From NCBI RefSeq assembly GCF_014267345.1, contig NZ_JACMYD010000001.1, positions 496,001 to 560,000 on the forward strand: a stretch of DNA of 64,000 bases, in the 5' to 3' direction. Below, piece after piece: positions 47,903 to 60,498 of the stretch (positions within the stretch are counted from its first letter, which is position 1; each line of letters starts with the position of its first letter). Source of the stretch: Corynebacterium sp. zg-331 (GTDB taxonomy: Bacteria > Actinomycetota > Actinomycetes > Mycobacteriales > Mycobacteriaceae). Position numbers and translations under genes: made by a program. A model generated the notes under the pieces. That model was given only the letters and a program-made list of their open reading frames with translations, had not been told where the DNA came from and ran no database searches.

Positions 47903-49933
47903 ATGGCCACCTCCTCCCGCGTTCCCGCAGCACAGAAGCCGGTGGCGCGGGTGTTGCCGCTGTTGGGGTTAGTGCACCTGGATCGGCTCTTTGACTACCG
48001 GGTAACCCAGGAGGACGCGGAGCAGGCCCAGCCTGGGGTGCGGGTGCGCATTCGCTTCGCCGGGCGTCTGGTGGATGCCCTGCTCATCGAGCGGGCAGAG
48101 GGGAGCACACACCCCGGTCAGCTGCGCTATATCGAGCGAGTGATCTCCCCGGAGGTGGTGTATCCGGAGCAGATTCGTCGCCTGGTGGAATCGCTGTGCG
48201 CCCGCTACGCGGGTACCCGATCGGATTTGATTCGGGCGGCGATCCCGGCACGCCATGCGGCGGCGGAGTCCGCCGATACCCATACTCCGTGGGAGGAACT
48301 CGGCCAGGTCCAGGAGCCCGATCTCTCCGCTTGGTCGGCCTATGAGCACGGGGAGTCCTTCGTGGACGCGGTGTTGGCCCGCCGACGCGCCCGGGTGGCC
48401 TGGCAAATCGCCCCCGGTGATGACTGGGCGGCCGCCCTGGCCGCCCTGGCTACCAAAGTGGCCCTGAGCGGCGGGGGTGTGCTCATCGTGGCCCCCGATC
48501 AGGCCGACGTGGACGCCCTGGAGGAGGCGCTGCGGGAGCACGTAAGCGCCAAGCAGATCACCGCGCTGGGAGCGGCCCTGGGTCCGCAGGCGCGCTATCG
48601 TCGCTTCCTGTCGATCCTGCACGGCCAGGGCAGGCTGGTGATTGGCCCCCGCTCCGCGGCCTTTGCCCCGGTGGCCGACCTCCAATTGGCCGTGGTGCTC
48701 TTCGATGGCAACTCCAATCACGTGGACCCACGCGCCCCCTACGTCCATTCAAGGGAGGTGCTCACTACCCGGGTGGCGGCCACGGAGGCCTCCTTGGTGA
48801 TTGCCGGACACACGCGCACCGCGGAGGCGCAACTGCTGGTGGAGTCGGGGTGGGCGCACGGCCTGGTGGCGGGGAGGGAGACCCTGCGCACCCGGATGCC
48901 CAGGGTGCAGGCGGTGGCGGATTCCGATTTTGAGCTCGCCAAGGATCCCTTAGCCCGCTCGGCGCGCATTCCCGCCGTGGCCTTTCGGGCCCTGCGGGAG
49001 GGACTGGCAGCGGGCCGACCGGTGTTGGTCCATACTCCCCGCAAGGGCTATATCCCTACCCTGGCCTGCGGGCAATGCCGAACCCCGGCCCGGTGTCGCC
49101 AGTGCAATGGACCCGTGGGGCTGCCCTCCGGCAACTCGGGGGAGGCGGCGGTGCCCACCTGCCGATGGTGCGGGCGGATCGATCCCCGCTATCGCTGTGT
49201 GCACTGCGGCTCGGCTTCACTGCGGGCGGTGGTTCTGGGCAATCAGCGCACCGCGGAGGAGCTGGGACGGGCTTTTCCCTCGGTGCGGGTGATTGCCTCC
49301 GGCGGGAATCAGCGGCATCGAGAGGTGCCGGATTGTCCGGCCCTGGTGGTTGCCACGCCGGGATCGGAGCCCAGGGTAGCCGGGGGCGGGCGCTACGGTG
49401 CAGCGGTGCTGCTGGACACCTGGGCGCTGCTTGGTCGCCAGGATCTGCGCGCGGAAGAGGAGGCTCTGGCGACCTGGGCGGCGGTGGCCACGCTGGTGGA
49501 GCCGCATCGCCGGGGCGGCCAGGTGGTGGTGGCGGCGGACCCGGGCCTGGCCGTGGTGCAGCACCTCATCCGCTGGGACATGCCGGGGGCCGCGGCTCGG
49601 GAACTGGCCCAGCGCCGCGAGGTGGGCTTTCCGCCTGCGGTGCACATGGCGGCTATTGACGGCGCGGCGACGGCCGTCGATAGCCTGCTGAAGGAGGCCA
49701 GCTTGCCGGATCGCGCCGAGGTGCTCGGCCCGGTGGACCTGCCTCCTGGCGAGCATGTACCGGGCGAATACGACGAGCGGCGCTTCGGGCCTGTGCAGCG
49801 GGTCCTGGTGCGGACCCCGTTGGGCCCGCGGGGACAGCTGGGGTCCGCGCTCAAGAGCGCGATGGTGGCGCGGGTGGCGCGGCGCGAGGATTTGCCGCTG
49901 CGGGTGCGGGTGGACCCGATGCACATTGGCTAA
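47903..49933 (+). CDS. priA: Primosomal protein N' (PriA), actinobacterial form without ATPase motifs
   Basis: Replication-restart protein homologue. Start ATG 47,903 gives VARVLPLLGLVHLDRLFDYR, the DNA-binding domain start; the frame open upstream overlaps metK. The 676 residues retain the zinc-binding region with paired cysteines (CGQCRTPARCRQC and CRWCGRIDPRYRCVHCG, about 384-440), but no Walker A (GxTGSGKT) or DEAH box is found where the helicase domain should be; the segment reads ALSGGGVLIVAPDQADVDAL. Loss of helicase motifs is known for actinobacterial PriA-like proteins. A DNA-binding, non-helicase role is inferred. Confidence 0.88.
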   Translation: MATSSRVPAAQKPVARVLPLLGLVHLDRLFDYRVTQEDAEQAQPGVRVRIRFAGRLVDALLIERAEGSTHPGQLRYIERVISPEVVYPEQIRRLVESLCARYAGTRSDLIRAAIPARHAAAESADTHTPWEELGQVQEPDLSAWSAYEHGESFVDAVLARRRARVAWQIAPGDDWAAALAALATKVALSGGGVLIVAPDQADVDALEEALREHVSAKQITALGAALGPQARYRRFLSILHGQGRLVIGPRSAAFAPVADLQLAVVLFDGNSNHVDPRAPYVHSREVLTTRVAATEASLVIAGHTRTAEAQLLVESGWAHGLVAGRETLRTRMPRVQAVADSDFELAKDPLARSARIPAVAFRALREGLAAGRPVLVHTPRKGYIPTLACGQCRTPARCRQCNGPVGLPSGNSGEAAVPTCRWCGRIDPRYRCVHCGSASLRAVVLGNQRTAEELGRAFPSVRVIASGGNQRHREVPDCPALVVATPGSEPRVAGGGRYGAAVLLDTWALLGRQDLRAEEEALATWAAVATLVEPHRRGGQVVVAADPGLAVVQHLIRWDMPGAAARELAQRREVGFPPAVHMAAIDGAATAVDSLLKEASLPDRAEVLGPVDLPPGEHVPGEYDERRFGPVQRVLVRTPLGPRGQLGSALKSAMVARVARREDLPLRVRVDPMHIG

Positions 49934-49952
49934 GCGGATACAATGAGGCACC

Positions 49953-50477
49953 ATGACTGTTTTGCCCATCCGCCTTTTTGGTGATCCGGTGCTGACTACC
50001 CGAGCCACCGAGGTCACGGACTACAATGCCGCGCTGCGTACCCTCGTGGACGATATGATGGAGACGATGGCTCACGCCGGGGGTGTGGGCCTGGCGGCGA
50101 ATCAGGTGGGCGTGCTGCGTCGGGTATTCGTCTTTGACTGCTCGCACGTGGCGGGCGGCCTGCGCGGCCACGTGATTAACCCGGTGTGGGAGCCGGTCGG
50201 GGAGGAAAAGGAGCAGGGAACGGAGGGGTGCCTGTCGATTCCGGATATATCGCTGTCGATTCCGCGGTATCGTCACGTGCGCCTCACCGGTACGGATGTG
50301 GAGGGCAAGCCCCTGAGCATTGCGGCCTCGGGTCTGCTGGCGCGGTGCATTCAGCACGAGACCGATCACCTCGACGGGGTGCTCTTCCTCAAGCGCGCCG
50401 CGGTCCAGGACCGCAAGGAGGCGATGGGGCAGATTCGTGCCGCCGCGTGGTGCGAGAACGGGGGTGCGCGGCGATGA
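49953..50477 (+). CDS. def: Peptide deformylase
   Basis: Removes the N-formyl group from nascent proteins. The 174 residues show all three motifs: [10 protein letters not shown] (about 46-55), EGCLSIPD (about 91-98) with the metal Cys, and [12 protein letters not shown] (about 131-142) with the HExxH pair. The stop overlaps the fmt start, so the deformylase and the formyltransferase are coupled, as in many bacteria. Confidence 0.96.
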   Translation: MTVLPIRLFGDPVLTTRATEVTDYNAALRTLVDDMMETMAHAGGVGLAANQVGVLRRVFVFDCSHVAGGLRGHVINPVWEPVGEEKEQGTEGCLSIPDISLSIPRYRHVRLTGTDVEGKPLSIAASGLLARCIQHETDHLDGVLFLKRAAVQDRKEAMGQIRAAAWCENGGARR

Positions 50478-51418
50478 GGCTTGTCTTTGCCGGCACGCCG
50501 GAACCCGCCGTGGTGGCGCTCCGGGCGCTGCTGGATTCCCCGCACGAGGTGGTCGCGGTGCTGACCCGTCCCGATGCCCCGCGCGGTCGCGGGCGCACCC
50601 TGCATCCCTCCCCGGTCAAAGCGCTGGCGGTGGAGCAGGGGATTGAGGTGCTTACGCCCGCCACCCTTAAGCCGAGCACCGAGGAGGGGCAGGCGCTGCG
50701 GGATCGCTTGCGGGAGCTTGCTCCCGAGGCGATCCCGGTGGTGGCCTACGGCAACCTGGTCACCACCGATCTGCTTCAGGTGGTTCCGCACGGTTGGATT
50801 AATCTGCATTTTTCCCTGCTGCCCCGCTGGCGCGGGGCGGCCCCGGTGCAGGCGGCGATTCGGGCGGGAGATCGGGCCACGGGTGTCACCACTTTCCGCA
50901 TCGACGAGGGTTTAGACACCGGGCCGGTCTTGGCGAGCCGGAACGAGGAGATTCGCGCTCACGATACCGCAGACGATCTGCTCACCCGGCTGGCCCACCG
51001 GGGCGCGGATCTCTTGGCCGATACTATGACCGGTCTGGAGGCGGGAACCCTGCGCCCGCATCCGCAGGAAGGACCGGCCAGCTACGCACCAAAGATCACC
51101 ACCGAGGATGCCCGCGTGAACTGGTTGGCCCCCGCCGAGGAGATCGCGCGAGCCATCCGCGCCCACACCCCGGCCCCCGGCGCGTGGACGACGTGGGGCG
51201 AGCGGCGCTTCAAGGTGGCCCCGGTGGAAATACCCCTGGATACCGGGGTGCGAGATCTGGAACCGGGGCGGATCGTCGCCACCAAGAAGGAGGTGCTGGT
51301 GGGTACGGGAACCGATCCGGTGCGTCTAACCCGCCTGCAACCTCCGGGCAAGAAGATGATGGCGGCGGCCGATTGGGCGCGCGGAGCGCAACCGAAGGAA
51401 GGGACGAAGTTTCAGTGA
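50474..51418 (+). CDS. fmt: Methionyl-tRNA formyltransferase
   Basis: Formylates initiator Met-tRNA using 10-formyl-tetrahydrofolate. ATG 50,474 gives [20 protein letters not shown], the expected N-terminus. The 314 residues contain [20 protein letters not shown] (about 111-130) with the catalytic Asn/His, and [11 protein letters not shown], followed by the C-terminal OB-like domain. It overlaps def by four bases and rsmB by four. Confidence 0.95.
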   Translation: MRLVFAGTPEPAVVALRALLDSPHEVVAVLTRPDAPRGRGRTLHPSPVKALAVEQGIEVLTPATLKPSTEEGQALRDRLRELAPEAIPVVAYGNLVTTDLLQVVPHGWINLHFSLLPRWRGAAPVQAAIRAGDRATGVTTFRIDEGLDTGPVLASRNEEIRAHDTADDLLTRLAHRGADLLADTMTGLEAGTLRPHPQEGPASYAPKITTEDARVNWLAPAEEIARAIRAHTPAPGAWTTWGERRFKVAPVEIPLDTGVRDLEPGRIVATKKEVLVGTGTDPVRLTRLQPPGKKMMAAADWARGAQPKEGTKFQ

Positions 51419-52911
51419 GCAGCCAACCCGGGGGTTTTCGCTCCCGCTCCAAGTCCGCGCAGCGGACCGCTTCCGAGGCGCACAGGACCGGTGGGCGCGA
51501 TCGTCGTCGCGGAGAAAAACCACGGCCCCAGCGCTCCGTACCGGTGCCATCGCGGGTAGACGCCCCCCGGCGGGTAGCCTACGCGGTGGTGGGCGCGGTG
51601 CGCGCCCAGGACGCCTACGCCAACCTTGTGCTGCCCGCGGCGCTCAAGGAGCACCGGGTGCGCGGGCGGGATGCCGCCTTTGCCACGGAAATCACCTACG
51701 GCACCCTGCGCACCCAGGGGGTTCTCGACGCGGTGATCGCTGCGTGCTCCTCTCGGCAGCTCGAGGCGATCGCCCCCGAGGTTCTCGATGCCCTGCGCCT
51801 GGGTGCCTATCAGGTGCTATACACCAGAGTGGAGCCTCACGCCGCAGTGGATACGAGCGTGCAGCTGGTGGTCGAGGCGGGCCAGGAGCGAGCCAAGGGG
51901 TTTGCTAATGCCGTGCTGCGCACTATGACGCGTACCCCGGCCTCCGAGTGGATCACTCGCCTGTCCCCGCGCGGTGAACTCGAGGGGGCGGCCTTCCGAC
52001 ATGCCCATCCCGCATGGATCGCCCGATCCTTCGCCGCGGCTCTGGGCGCGCACGCCGAGGAATTGGAGGCCGCGTTGGCAGCGGACTCGCAGCGCCCCAA
52101 GGTGCACCTGGTGGCGCGTCCCGGCGAGATGAGCGCCGAGGAACTTGCCCTGGTGATCGGCGGTGAGCAGGGGCGTTACTCCCCGTACGCCGTGTATCTG
52201 GACTCCGGCGCACCGGCGCAGCTCGAGCCGGTGCGCAGCGGGCTGGCTGCGGTACAGGACGAGGGCAGTCAGCTCATCGCTCGGGCCGCCGCCCAGGCCC
52301 CGGTGACGGGCCGCGACGAGGGACGCTGGCTGGATCTGTGCGCAGGTCCCGGCGGGAAGGCGGCCCTGCTGGGTGCCCTGGCCCGGATCGAGGCGGCCCA
52401 CGTGGACGCGGTGGAGCCGGCCAAGCATCGTGCGGATCTGGTGCGATCCGCGGTACACGGCCTGCCGGTGACGGTGCACACCGCCGACGGTCGCGCCCCC
52501 GGCCTGGCACCGGGCTACGACCGGGTGCTCGTGGATGCCCCCTGCTCCGGCCTGGGTGCCCTGCGCCGACGCCCCGAGGCCCGCTGGCGTAAGCGAGAAT
52601 CCGACATCGCAGGCCTTGCGGCGCTGCAATACGAGCTGCTGCGTTCGGCCCTGGCTCTCGCCCGTCCCGGCGGGGTGGTGGTGTATTCCACCTGCTCGCC
52701 CGATCTTCGGGAGACCCGCGCGATCGTGGACAAAGCGATAGCGGATCTCGACGCGGTGGAACTTGATGCCCACGGCCTCGTTCCGGGCATGGCGGACGTG
52801 GGGAACCACCCCTCGGTGCAGATGTGGCCGCATCGCCACGGCACGGACGCGATGTTCTTCGCCGTACTACGCAAGGCGGAGGGGATTCGCCGCGGATTAC
52901 CCACGGACTAG
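51415..52911 (+). CDS. rsmB: 16S rRNA (cytosine-967-C5)-methyltransferase
   Basis: SAM-dependent RNA m5C methyltransferase of the Sun/RsmB family. GTG 51,415 overlaps fmt. The 498 residues begin with a basic, Arg/Ser-rich extension of about 45 residues, then a NusB-like helical domain ([20 protein letters not shown]) and the methyltransferase domain with [18 protein letters not shown] (about 302-319), [20 protein letters not shown] (about 372-391) and [15 protein letters not shown] (about 423-437) carrying the two catalytic cysteines. The exact rRNA site is assumed from the family. Confidence 0.93.
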   Translation: MSSQPGGFRSRSKSAQRTASEAHRTGGRDRRRGEKPRPQRSVPVPSRVDAPRRVAYAVVGAVRAQDAYANLVLPAALKEHRVRGRDAAFATEITYGTLRTQGVLDAVIAACSSRQLEAIAPEVLDALRLGAYQVLYTRVEPHAAVDTSVQLVVEAGQERAKGFANAVLRTMTRTPASEWITRLSPRGELEGAAFRHAHPAWIARSFAAALGAHAEELEAALAADSQRPKVHLVARPGEMSAEELALVIGGEQGRYSPYAVYLDSGAPAQLEPVRSGLAAVQDEGSQLIARAAAQAPVTGRDEGRWLDLCAGPGGKAALLGALARIEAAHVDAVEPAKHRADLVRSAVHGLPVTVHTADGRAPGLAPGYDRVLVDAPCSGLGALRRRPEARWRKRESDIAGLAALQYELLRSALALARPGGVVVYSTCSPDLRETRAIVDKAIADLDAVELDAHGLVPGMADVGNHPSVQMWPHRHGTDAMFFAVLRKAEGIRRGLPTD

Positions 52912-52921
52912 ACTGGGCCTC

Positions 52922-53596
52922 ATGCAACACGTCCCGATCATCGCCCCCTCGATCCTTGCCGCGGACTTTTCCCGCCTCGGCGAGGACATCGCCCGGATTC
53001 CCACCGCCGATGTGCTGCACGTGGACATCATGGACGGACACTTTGTGCCCAATCTTTCCTTTGGTCCGGACATCACAGCTACCGTTCGTCACCTCACGGA
53101 TAAGCCCCTGGACGTGCACCTGATGATCGAGGAACCCGAGCGTTGGGTGGAGCGCTATGCCGAGGCGGGCGCGCACACCCTCATCTTTCACGTGGAGGCG
53201 ACCTCGGATCACGTGGCGCTGGCGGCCTCGATCCGGGCGCTGGGGGTGCGCGCGGCCTTTTCCCTCAAACCCGGCACACCGATCGAACCATATCTGGGCG
53301 ACCTCGATCACTTCGACGAGGTGCTGGTGATGTCCGTGGAGCCCGGGTTCGGCGGGCAATCCTTCATGCCGGATCAGCTAGAAAAGGTGCGCGTGTTGCG
53401 CCGGGAGATCGATCGCCGAGGCTTGGATACCCTCATCGAGATCGACGGCGGTATCTCCGAGGCCACCATCGGGCAGGCCGCCGCCGCCGGATGCGATGCC
53501 TTCGTGGCGGGCTCGGCGGTGTACAGGGCGGACGATCCCGCCGCGATGGTGGAGTCCCTACGCGCCCACGCCCAGCGTTCATGCTCGGCCCGGTAG
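52922..53596 (+). CDS. rpe: Ribulose-phosphate 3-epimerase
   Basis: Pentose phosphate pathway enzyme interconverting ribulose 5-phosphate and xylulose 5-phosphate. The 224-residue TIM-barrel product shows IIAPSILAADFSRLGED (about 6-22), VLHVDIMDGHFVPNLSFGPD (about 32-51) with metal ligands, VEPGFGGQSFMPDQLEKV (about 139-156) and EIDGGISEATIGQAAAAGCD. It sets the supply of ribulose 5-phosphate, a riboflavin precursor, and overlaps ribD by 16 bases. Confidence 0.95.
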   Translation: MQHVPIIAPSILAADFSRLGEDIARIPTADVLHVDIMDGHFVPNLSFGPDITATVRHLTDKPLDVHLMIEEPERWVERYAEAGAHTLIFHVEATSDHVALAASIRALGVRAAFSLKPGTPIEPYLGDLDHFDEVLVMSVEPGFGGQSFMPDQLEKVRVLRREIDRRGLDTLIEIDGGISEATIGQAAAAGCDAFVAGSAVYRADDPAAMVESLRAHAQRSCSAR

Positions 53597-54570
53597 CGCT
53601 TTCCCACGCCCTCGACCTGGCGATTGAGGAGTCGTGGAAAGTCAAGGGCACCACCAGCCCTAATCCTCCGGTGGGTGCGGTGATCCTGGGTTCTTCCGGG
53701 GAGGTGCTGGCGGTGGGAGCCACTCAGCCTGCCGGGAAAGCGCACGCGGAGGTCGTGGCCCTGCGTCGGGCCGGTGCGGCGGCCCGAGGGGGTGCGGCCG
53801 TGGTCACGCTGGAGCCCTGCAACCACACCGGCCGCACCGGACCCTGCACGGAGGCACTGCTGCGTGCAGGCATTGCCGAGGTGTATTACGCCCATCCCGA
53901 TCCCGGGGAGCGCGAGGGCGGAGGGGCCGATTACCTGCGTTCCCGGGGCGTGACGGTGCGCCGCCTGCCCGTTGAGGTGGCCCCGCTGCGGCCCTGGCTC
54001 GTGGCGATGCGGCGGGGACGACCGCACGTGACGCTCAAGTTCGCCCAGACCCTCGATGGTTTCACGGCCGCCCTCGATGGCTCGAGCCAGTGGATCACCG
54101 GGGAGGAGGCCCGCGCGCACGTGCACCTGGATCGCTCCCGACGCGACGCGATCGTCGTGGGGACGGGGACGGCCTGGGCGGATCGCCCAGCCCTCACCGC
54201 GCGCGCGTCCGGCGGCCTGTACCCGCACCAGCCGCGCCGCGTGGTCATCGGGACCCGGGAGCTGCCCGAGGAGATGCGCGAGCAAGGCTTCGAGCAATAC
54301 CCCGGAATCCCGCAGGCCCTAGCGACGTTATGGGACAAGGGGGACCGAGACATCCTCATCGAGGGTGGGGCGCACCTGGCCCATTCCGCGTTGATGGCAG
54401 ACGAGGTCGATGCCATCCAGGCGTACCTCGCCCCTGTCATCGTGGGTGGTGGGCGAGGGGTCGTCGCTCGGCCCCTGGTGGAAACGCTGGGCGCGGCGCG
54501 GCGCTGGCGTACCCGCGAGGTGCGCCAGCTGGGCTTGGATACCCTCATAGAAATGGAAAGAGGCGAGTGA
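53581..54570 (+). CDS. ribD: Bifunctional riboflavin biosynthesis deaminase/reductase RibD
   Basis: Second and third steps of riboflavin synthesis. The start ATG 53,581 lies inside the rpe 3' end. The 329 residues have an N-terminal deaminase domain with the zinc motifs GKAHAEVVAL (about 50-59) and TLEPCNHTGRTGPCTEALL (about 77-95), and a C-terminal NADPH reductase domain starting PHVTLKFAQTLDGFTAALDG (about 146-165) with SQWITGEEARAHVHLDRSRR. The zinc motif reads GRTGPC rather than GRTPPC. The stop overlaps the ribE start as TGATG. Confidence 0.94.
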   Translation: MLGPVALSHALDLAIEESWKVKGTTSPNPPVGAVILGSSGEVLAVGATQPAGKAHAEVVALRRAGAAARGGAAVVTLEPCNHTGRTGPCTEALLRAGIAEVYYAHPDPGEREGGGADYLRSRGVTVRRLPVEVAPLRPWLVAMRRGRPHVTLKFAQTLDGFTAALDGSSQWITGEEARAHVHLDRSRRDAIVVGTGTAWADRPALTARASGGLYPHQPRRVVIGTRELPEEMREQGFEQYPGIPQALATLWDKGDRDILIEGGAHLAHSALMADEVDAIQAYLAPVIVGGGRGVVARPLVETLGAARRWRTREVRQLGLDTLIEMERGE

Positions 54571-55184
54571 TGTTTACCGGGATTATCGAGGAAGTCGGCA
54601 TGGTGGCTGCGGTGGAGGATCAAGGCGATGCGCTGCGCCTGACCGTGAAGGCCGCGACGGTCCTGGAGGGAACGCGGCGGGGGGATTCCATCAGCGTCGA
54701 CGGCGTGTGCCTCACGGCGGCGGATCTGAGGGAGCACGCCTTTTGCGCGGACGTCATGCGCGAGTCGCTTACCCGCAGCAACCTGGGGAACCTGGAGGTT
54801 GGCTCGCGGGTGAACCTGGAGCGGGCGATGGCCGTGGGGGAGCACCTGGGCGGGCACATCGTGCAGGGGCACGTGGACGCCACCGCCGCCCTGCTGGGGC
54901 GCGAGCATTCCGAGCATTGGGACGTGCTGCGGTATGCGCTGCCCTCCTCCGTGGCGCGCTACGTGGTGGAGAAGGGTTCCATCGCACTCAACGGCACCTC
55001 GCTGACCGTCTCCGGGCTGGGGAAGGGCTGGTTCGAAGTGTCGCTGATCCCCACCACTTTGCGCGATACCACCCATGGGGATCTCGTCCCCGGCGACCTC
55101 GTGAATGTGGAGGTAGACGTCTTGGCCAAGTACGTGGAGAGGCTGCTGGCCCCCGGCGCGGGGGCCGCGGCCCGGGAGGGCTAA
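54570..55184 (+). CDS. ribE: Riboflavin synthase alpha chain
   Basis: Dismutates two 6,7-dimethyl-8-ribityllumazines to riboflavin. The 204 residues contain two lumazine-binding barrels with the repeated starts [12 protein letters not shown] and [16 protein letters not shown] (about 93-108), and the substrate-binding [15 protein letters not shown] (about 36-50) and [15 protein letters not shown] (about 136-150). The trimer-forming C-terminal helix is present. Called ribC in some Corynebacterium annotations. Confidence 0.95.
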   Translation: MFTGIIEEVGMVAAVEDQGDALRLTVKAATVLEGTRRGDSISVDGVCLTAADLREHAFCADVMRESLTRSNLGNLEVGSRVNLERAMAVGEHLGGHIVQGHVDATAALLGREHSEHWDVLRYALPSSVARYVVEKGSIALNGTSLTVSGLGKGWFEVSLIPTTLRDTTHGDLVPGDLVNVEVDVLAKYVERLLAPGAGAAAREG

Positions 55185-55185
55185 A

Positions 55186-56953
<1,768 letters not shown>

Positions 56954-56993
56954 AATCACGGACTTGAGTAATCGGCAGGGAGACGAGGCAGAG

Positions 56994-57527
56994 GTGGACA
57001 CGAGCAGGCAACACAGTAGCGCTCTCAGCGATGCCGATTTGCAGCGATATAACGCTGCGGATCCCACCGCGGTGGTTTCCACCAAGCCGTGGGAGCTGGT
57101 GGTGACCTCCCCGCGGATGCGGACGCTAGCCTGGGTGGCGGTGGTGGTCATCATGGCCGTTCACATCTTCATGTCCGCCGTGGTGGGGGTGGGAGATACC
57201 GGCGCGGCACTGACCACCGTGGATCACTTCGCATTCTTTGGGGTCGGGGTGGTGATCTCCCTCGTGGCATGGATCGGGCTGACCCGCCCCCGGGTGCGCG
57301 TGAATGCCGATGGCGTGGAGGTTCGCAATTTCATCGGCACCCGTTTTTATCACTGGTCGGTGATCTATGGCCTGTCCTTTCCGCGCGGCTCTCGTATGGC
57401 TCGCTTGGAGCTGCCGGACTTCGAGTATGTCCCCATGTGGGCCATGCAGTCGGCTGACCGGACGAGCATCGTCTCCGAGGTGGAGGCTTTCCGCGCCCTG
57501 GAAGCCCAGTACATGCCGCAGGACTAG
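56994..57527 (+). CDS. PH-domain membrane protein downstream of ribH
   Basis: 177-residue protein with two transmembrane helices (about 45-63, [20 protein letters not shown], and about 78-97, [16 protein letters not shown]) followed by a small bacterial PH-like domain: [20 protein letters not shown] and [20 protein letters not shown]. Such proteins follow the rib operon in corynebacteria. GTG 56,994 is my preferred start (GAGGCAGAG upstream); a TTG at 56,964 would add 10 residues. Function unknown; a role linked to the membrane is all that can be said. Confidence 0.75.
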   Translation: MDTSRQHSSALSDADLQRYNAADPTAVVSTKPWELVVTSPRMRTLAWVAVVVIMAVHIFMSAVVGVGDTGAALTTVDHFAFFGVGVVISLVAWIGLTRPRVRVNADGVEVRNFIGTRFYHWSVIYGLSFPRGSRMARLELPDFEYVPMWAMQSADRTSIVSEVEAFRALEAQYMPQD

Positions 57528-57541
57528 CTACCCAGCACCGC

Positions 57542-59593
57542 ATGGCCGATCCCACCACGTACCGTCCCGCCCCCGGCGCCATTCCTACCGATCCGGGGGT
57601 GTATAAGTTTCGCAGGGAGGACGGCCGGGTGCTCTATGTGGGGAAGGCAAAAAACCTGCGGGCCCGCCTGTCCAACTATTTCCAGGACATCGCGCAGCTG
57701 CACCCGCGCACCCGCCAGATGGTGCTCGCGGCCAGCGAGGTGGAGTGGACCGTGGTGGCCAGCGAGGTGGAGGCTCTACAGCTGGAATACACCTGGATCA
57801 AGCGCTTCGACCCGCGCTTCAACGTGAAGTACCGGGACGATAAGACCTATCCCATGCTGGCGGTGTCCATGGGGGAGCGTTTTCCCCGCGCTTTTTTCTT
57901 CCGCGGCCCGCGCCGCAAGGGGGTGCGTTATTTCGGCCCTTATTCCCACGCCTGGGCGGTGCGCGAGACCCTAGATCTGCTGACCCGCGTTTTTCCCATG
58001 CGCACCTGCACCAAAGGCGTGTTCCACCGCCACGAGCAGCTGGGGCGCCCCTGTCTGTTGGGCTACATTGACAAGTGCGCAGCCCCGTGCGTGGCACGGG
58101 TCACCGAGGATGAACACCGGGAGATCGCGGAGGGTTTCTGCTCTTTCATGCAGGGCCGTACCGACGCCGTGCGCCGGCGGCTCACCGAGCAGATGACCCA
58201 GGCCGCCGAGGTTCTCGAGTTCGAGCGTGCCGCTCGGTTGCGCGACGACCTGGACGCCATCGACAAGCTCACGGAGCAGCAGTCCGTGGTGCTGGGCGAT
58301 GGCACGGACGCCGACGTCATCGCGTTGTCTACCGATGAGCTTGAGGCCGCTGTGCAGATCTTCCACGTGCGTGGCGGGCGCGTGCGTGGCCAGCGCGGGT
58401 GGGTGGTAGAAAAGGCCGGAGACCAGGCCGGAAGCGAGTCCTGGGCGGAGGGACAGCCCGATCCCGCGCTGGGAGCACTCCTGCAGAACTTCCTGGTGCA
58501 GTTCTATGGCGACGCCGCCGAGCGGGCCGATCAAGAGGACAGGGAGGTCGTCCGTCGCCGCGGCGTGGATCGGCTCTCCCACCAGCCGCGAAGCCGTAGT
58601 CAGGTCATTCCCCGCCAGATTGTGCTGCAGGTTCTACCGGAGGCCCCGGAGGAGACCGCCCGGGCGCTGCGCGAGATGCGCGGCGGACCGGTCGAGATTC
58701 GGGTGCCGCAACGCGGCGATAAACGCGCCCTGATCGAGACGGTGGAGCGAAACGCCAAGGAGGCGCTGCGTCAACACAAGCTCAAGCGAGTGGGAGACCT
58801 CACGGCGAGATCGGCCGCCATCCAGGACATTCAGGACGCCCTGGGCATGGAGGTTGCCCCGCTACGCATCGAGTGCACGGATATCTCCCACCTCCAGGGC
58901 ACCGACGTGGTGGCCTCGCTCGTAGTGTTCGAAGACGGGCTGGCCAAAAAATCCGACTACCGCCGTTACCGGATCAAGGAGGCCGCGGGCGGGGGGCGCA
59001 GCGACGACGTCGGTTCCATCGCGGAGGTCACGCGGCGGCGTTTCCTGCGTCATCATAGCCAGCGCTCGGCGGTGCCCGAGGCCGAGGAATTCGATGGGTC
59101 CACCTTCAGTGACGAGGCCGTGGCAGAGATGAGCACCGAGGTCCGGCGCTTTGCCTATCCGCCGCAGCTTTTCATCGTGGATGGTGGCGCGCCGCAGGTG
59201 ACCGCCGCCCAGAAGGTCTTTGACGAGCTGGGGATCGTCGACGTCACTCTGGTGGGCCTGGCTAAGCGTCTGGAAGAACTGTGGGTGCCGGGGGAGGAGG
59301 ATCCGGTGATTCTGCCCCGTAATTCCCGGGGGTTGTATTTGCTCCAGCAGATCCGCGACGAGGCGCACCGCTTTGCCATCACCTATCACCGGCAGCAACG
59401 CTCGCGGCGGATGCGGCACTCCGAGCTCGATAGCATTCACGGCCTGGGCCAGACGCGACGCACGGAACTCGTGCGCCACTTTGGCTCTCTGAAAAAACTC
59501 AGGGAGGCCAGCGTGGCGGATATTGAGGAGGTCAAGGGATTCGGTCCCGCCCTGGCTCGAGCGGTGTACGAGGGCCTCCATGCGGCCTCCTAG
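57542..59593 (+). CDS. uvrC: Excinuclease ABC subunit C
   Basis: Nuclease of nucleotide excision repair, making both incisions after UvrAB damage recognition. The 683 residues show the GIY-YIG domain ([20 protein letters not shown], about 18-37), [10 protein letters not shown]-type segment, the UVR helix pair ([20 protein letters not shown], about 214-233), the RNase H-like C-terminal nuclease with [20 protein letters not shown] and [16 protein letters not shown], and tandem helix-hairpin-helix motifs ([31 protein letters not shown]) at the end. Confidence 0.96.
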   Translation: MADPTTYRPAPGAIPTDPGVYKFRREDGRVLYVGKAKNLRARLSNYFQDIAQLHPRTRQMVLAASEVEWTVVASEVEALQLEYTWIKRFDPRFNVKYRDDKTYPMLAVSMGERFPRAFFFRGPRRKGVRYFGPYSHAWAVRETLDLLTRVFPMRTCTKGVFHRHEQLGRPCLLGYIDKCAAPCVARVTEDEHREIAEGFCSFMQGRTDAVRRRLTEQMTQAAEVLEFERAARLRDDLDAIDKLTEQQSVVLGDGTDADVIALSTDELEAAVQIFHVRGGRVRGQRGWVVEKAGDQAGSESWAEGQPDPALGALLQNFLVQFYGDAAERADQEDREVVRRRGVDRLSHQPRSRSQVIPRQIVLQVLPEAPEETARALREMRGGPVEIRVPQRGDKRALIETVERNAKEALRQHKLKRVGDLTARSAAIQDIQDALGMEVAPLRIECTDISHLQGTDVVASLVVFEDGLAKKSDYRRYRIKEAAGGGRSDDVGSIAEVTRRRFLRHHSQRSAVPEAEEFDGSTFSDEAVAEMSTEVRRFAYPPQLFIVDGGAPQVTAAQKVFDELGIVDVTLVGLAKRLEELWVPGEEDPVILPRNSRGLYLLQQIRDEAHRFAITYHRQQRSRRMRHSELDSIHGLGQTRRTELVRHFGSLKKLREASVADIEEVKGFGPALARAVYEGLHAAS

Positions 59594-59602
59594 GCACGTA
59601 CA

Positions 59603-60490
59603 ATGGCCGCCATGACGCTGCACCATCTTTCTCAACCGCCCATGCTGATTACGGGCATGTCCGGGGCCGGATTATCCACGGCGGCCAAGGTCTTTGAGGA
59701 CCGAGACTGGTACGTGGCGCATAATCTCCCACCGGAGCTGATCCTGCAGTTAGCCTCCCTGTGCGATGCGGAGGACTCCCCGGTGCGCAAGGTCGCTATG
59801 GTCACCGACGTGCGCGCTCGGATGTTCCGGGGTAACATGCTCCAAACTCTCGAGGAGTTGCGCGCCCGCGACCTGGCGCCCACGATCCTTTTCCTCGATG
59901 CGCGCGATGACGTGTTGATCAAGCGCTTCGACAGCGTACGCCGCACCCACCCCCTTCAGGGAGCAGATACCCTGTCCGAGGGGATCGCGAGGGAACGAAG
60001 CCTGCTCAGTGAGATCAAGGAGGACGCGGACGTCACACTAGATACCTCGGATCTTTCCGTGCACGACCTGCGGCGCAGGATCGAGGAAACCTTCGGCCGC
60101 AGCGTCGATAAGCGCCGCCACGTGACCGTGCAATCCTTCGGCTTTAAGCACGGGGTGCCTCGCGATTCCGATATCACGGTGGACGTGCGCTTCCTCCCCA
60201 ATCCCTATTGGCAACCGGAACTCCGTGCGCATCGCGGCACGGACGCCGCCGTGGCGCGATACGTCTTGGAGCAACACGATGCCGAGCCCTTCGTGCGTAA
60301 CTTCCTACGCATGTTCGATTCTATGCAGCAGGGGTACCGACACGAGGGCAAGAACTTCATCACCGTCTCCATCGGATGTACCGGGGGGCACCATCGCTCC
60401 GTGGCCATCGCAGAGGAGATCGGGCGGTGCTTGCGGGAACGCGAGGACCTCAGCGTGAATATCGTGCACCGAGACATCGCGCGGGATTAG
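59603..60490 (+). CDS. rapZ: RapZ-like nucleotide-binding protein (YvcJ family)
   Basis: Homologue of RapZ/YvcJ, an RNase adapter or nucleotide-binding protein. The 295-residue product begins [20 protein letters not shown]; the P-loop is GMSGAGLST, with Leu where the Walker A Lys stands in E. coli RapZ. Actinobacterial relatives also vary here. Also seen are [33 protein letters not shown] (Walker B region) and the C-terminal phosphosugar-binding domain with [23 protein letters not shown] 59,603 or 59,612 may start. It heads the conserved rapZ-yvcK-whiA set. Confidence 0.92.
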   Translation: MAAMTLHHLSQPPMLITGMSGAGLSTAAKVFEDRDWYVAHNLPPELILQLASLCDAEDSPVRKVAMVTDVRARMFRGNMLQTLEELRARDLAPTILFLDARDDVLIKRFDSVRRTHPLQGADTLSEGIARERSLLSEIKEDADVTLDTSDLSVHDLRRRIEETFGRSVDKRRHVTVQSFGFKHGVPRDSDITVDVRFLPNPYWQPELRAHRGTDAAVARYVLEQHDAEPFVRNFLRMFDSMQQGYRHEGKNFITVSIGCTGGHHRSVAIAEEIGRCLREREDLSVNIVHRDIARD

Positions 60491-60498
60491 GGGGTACT

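Noticed and set aside
53560-53600. FMN riboswitch before the rib operon
   Set aside because: ribD starts inside rpe, leaving no leader, and no RFN-like conserved blocks were seen upstream.
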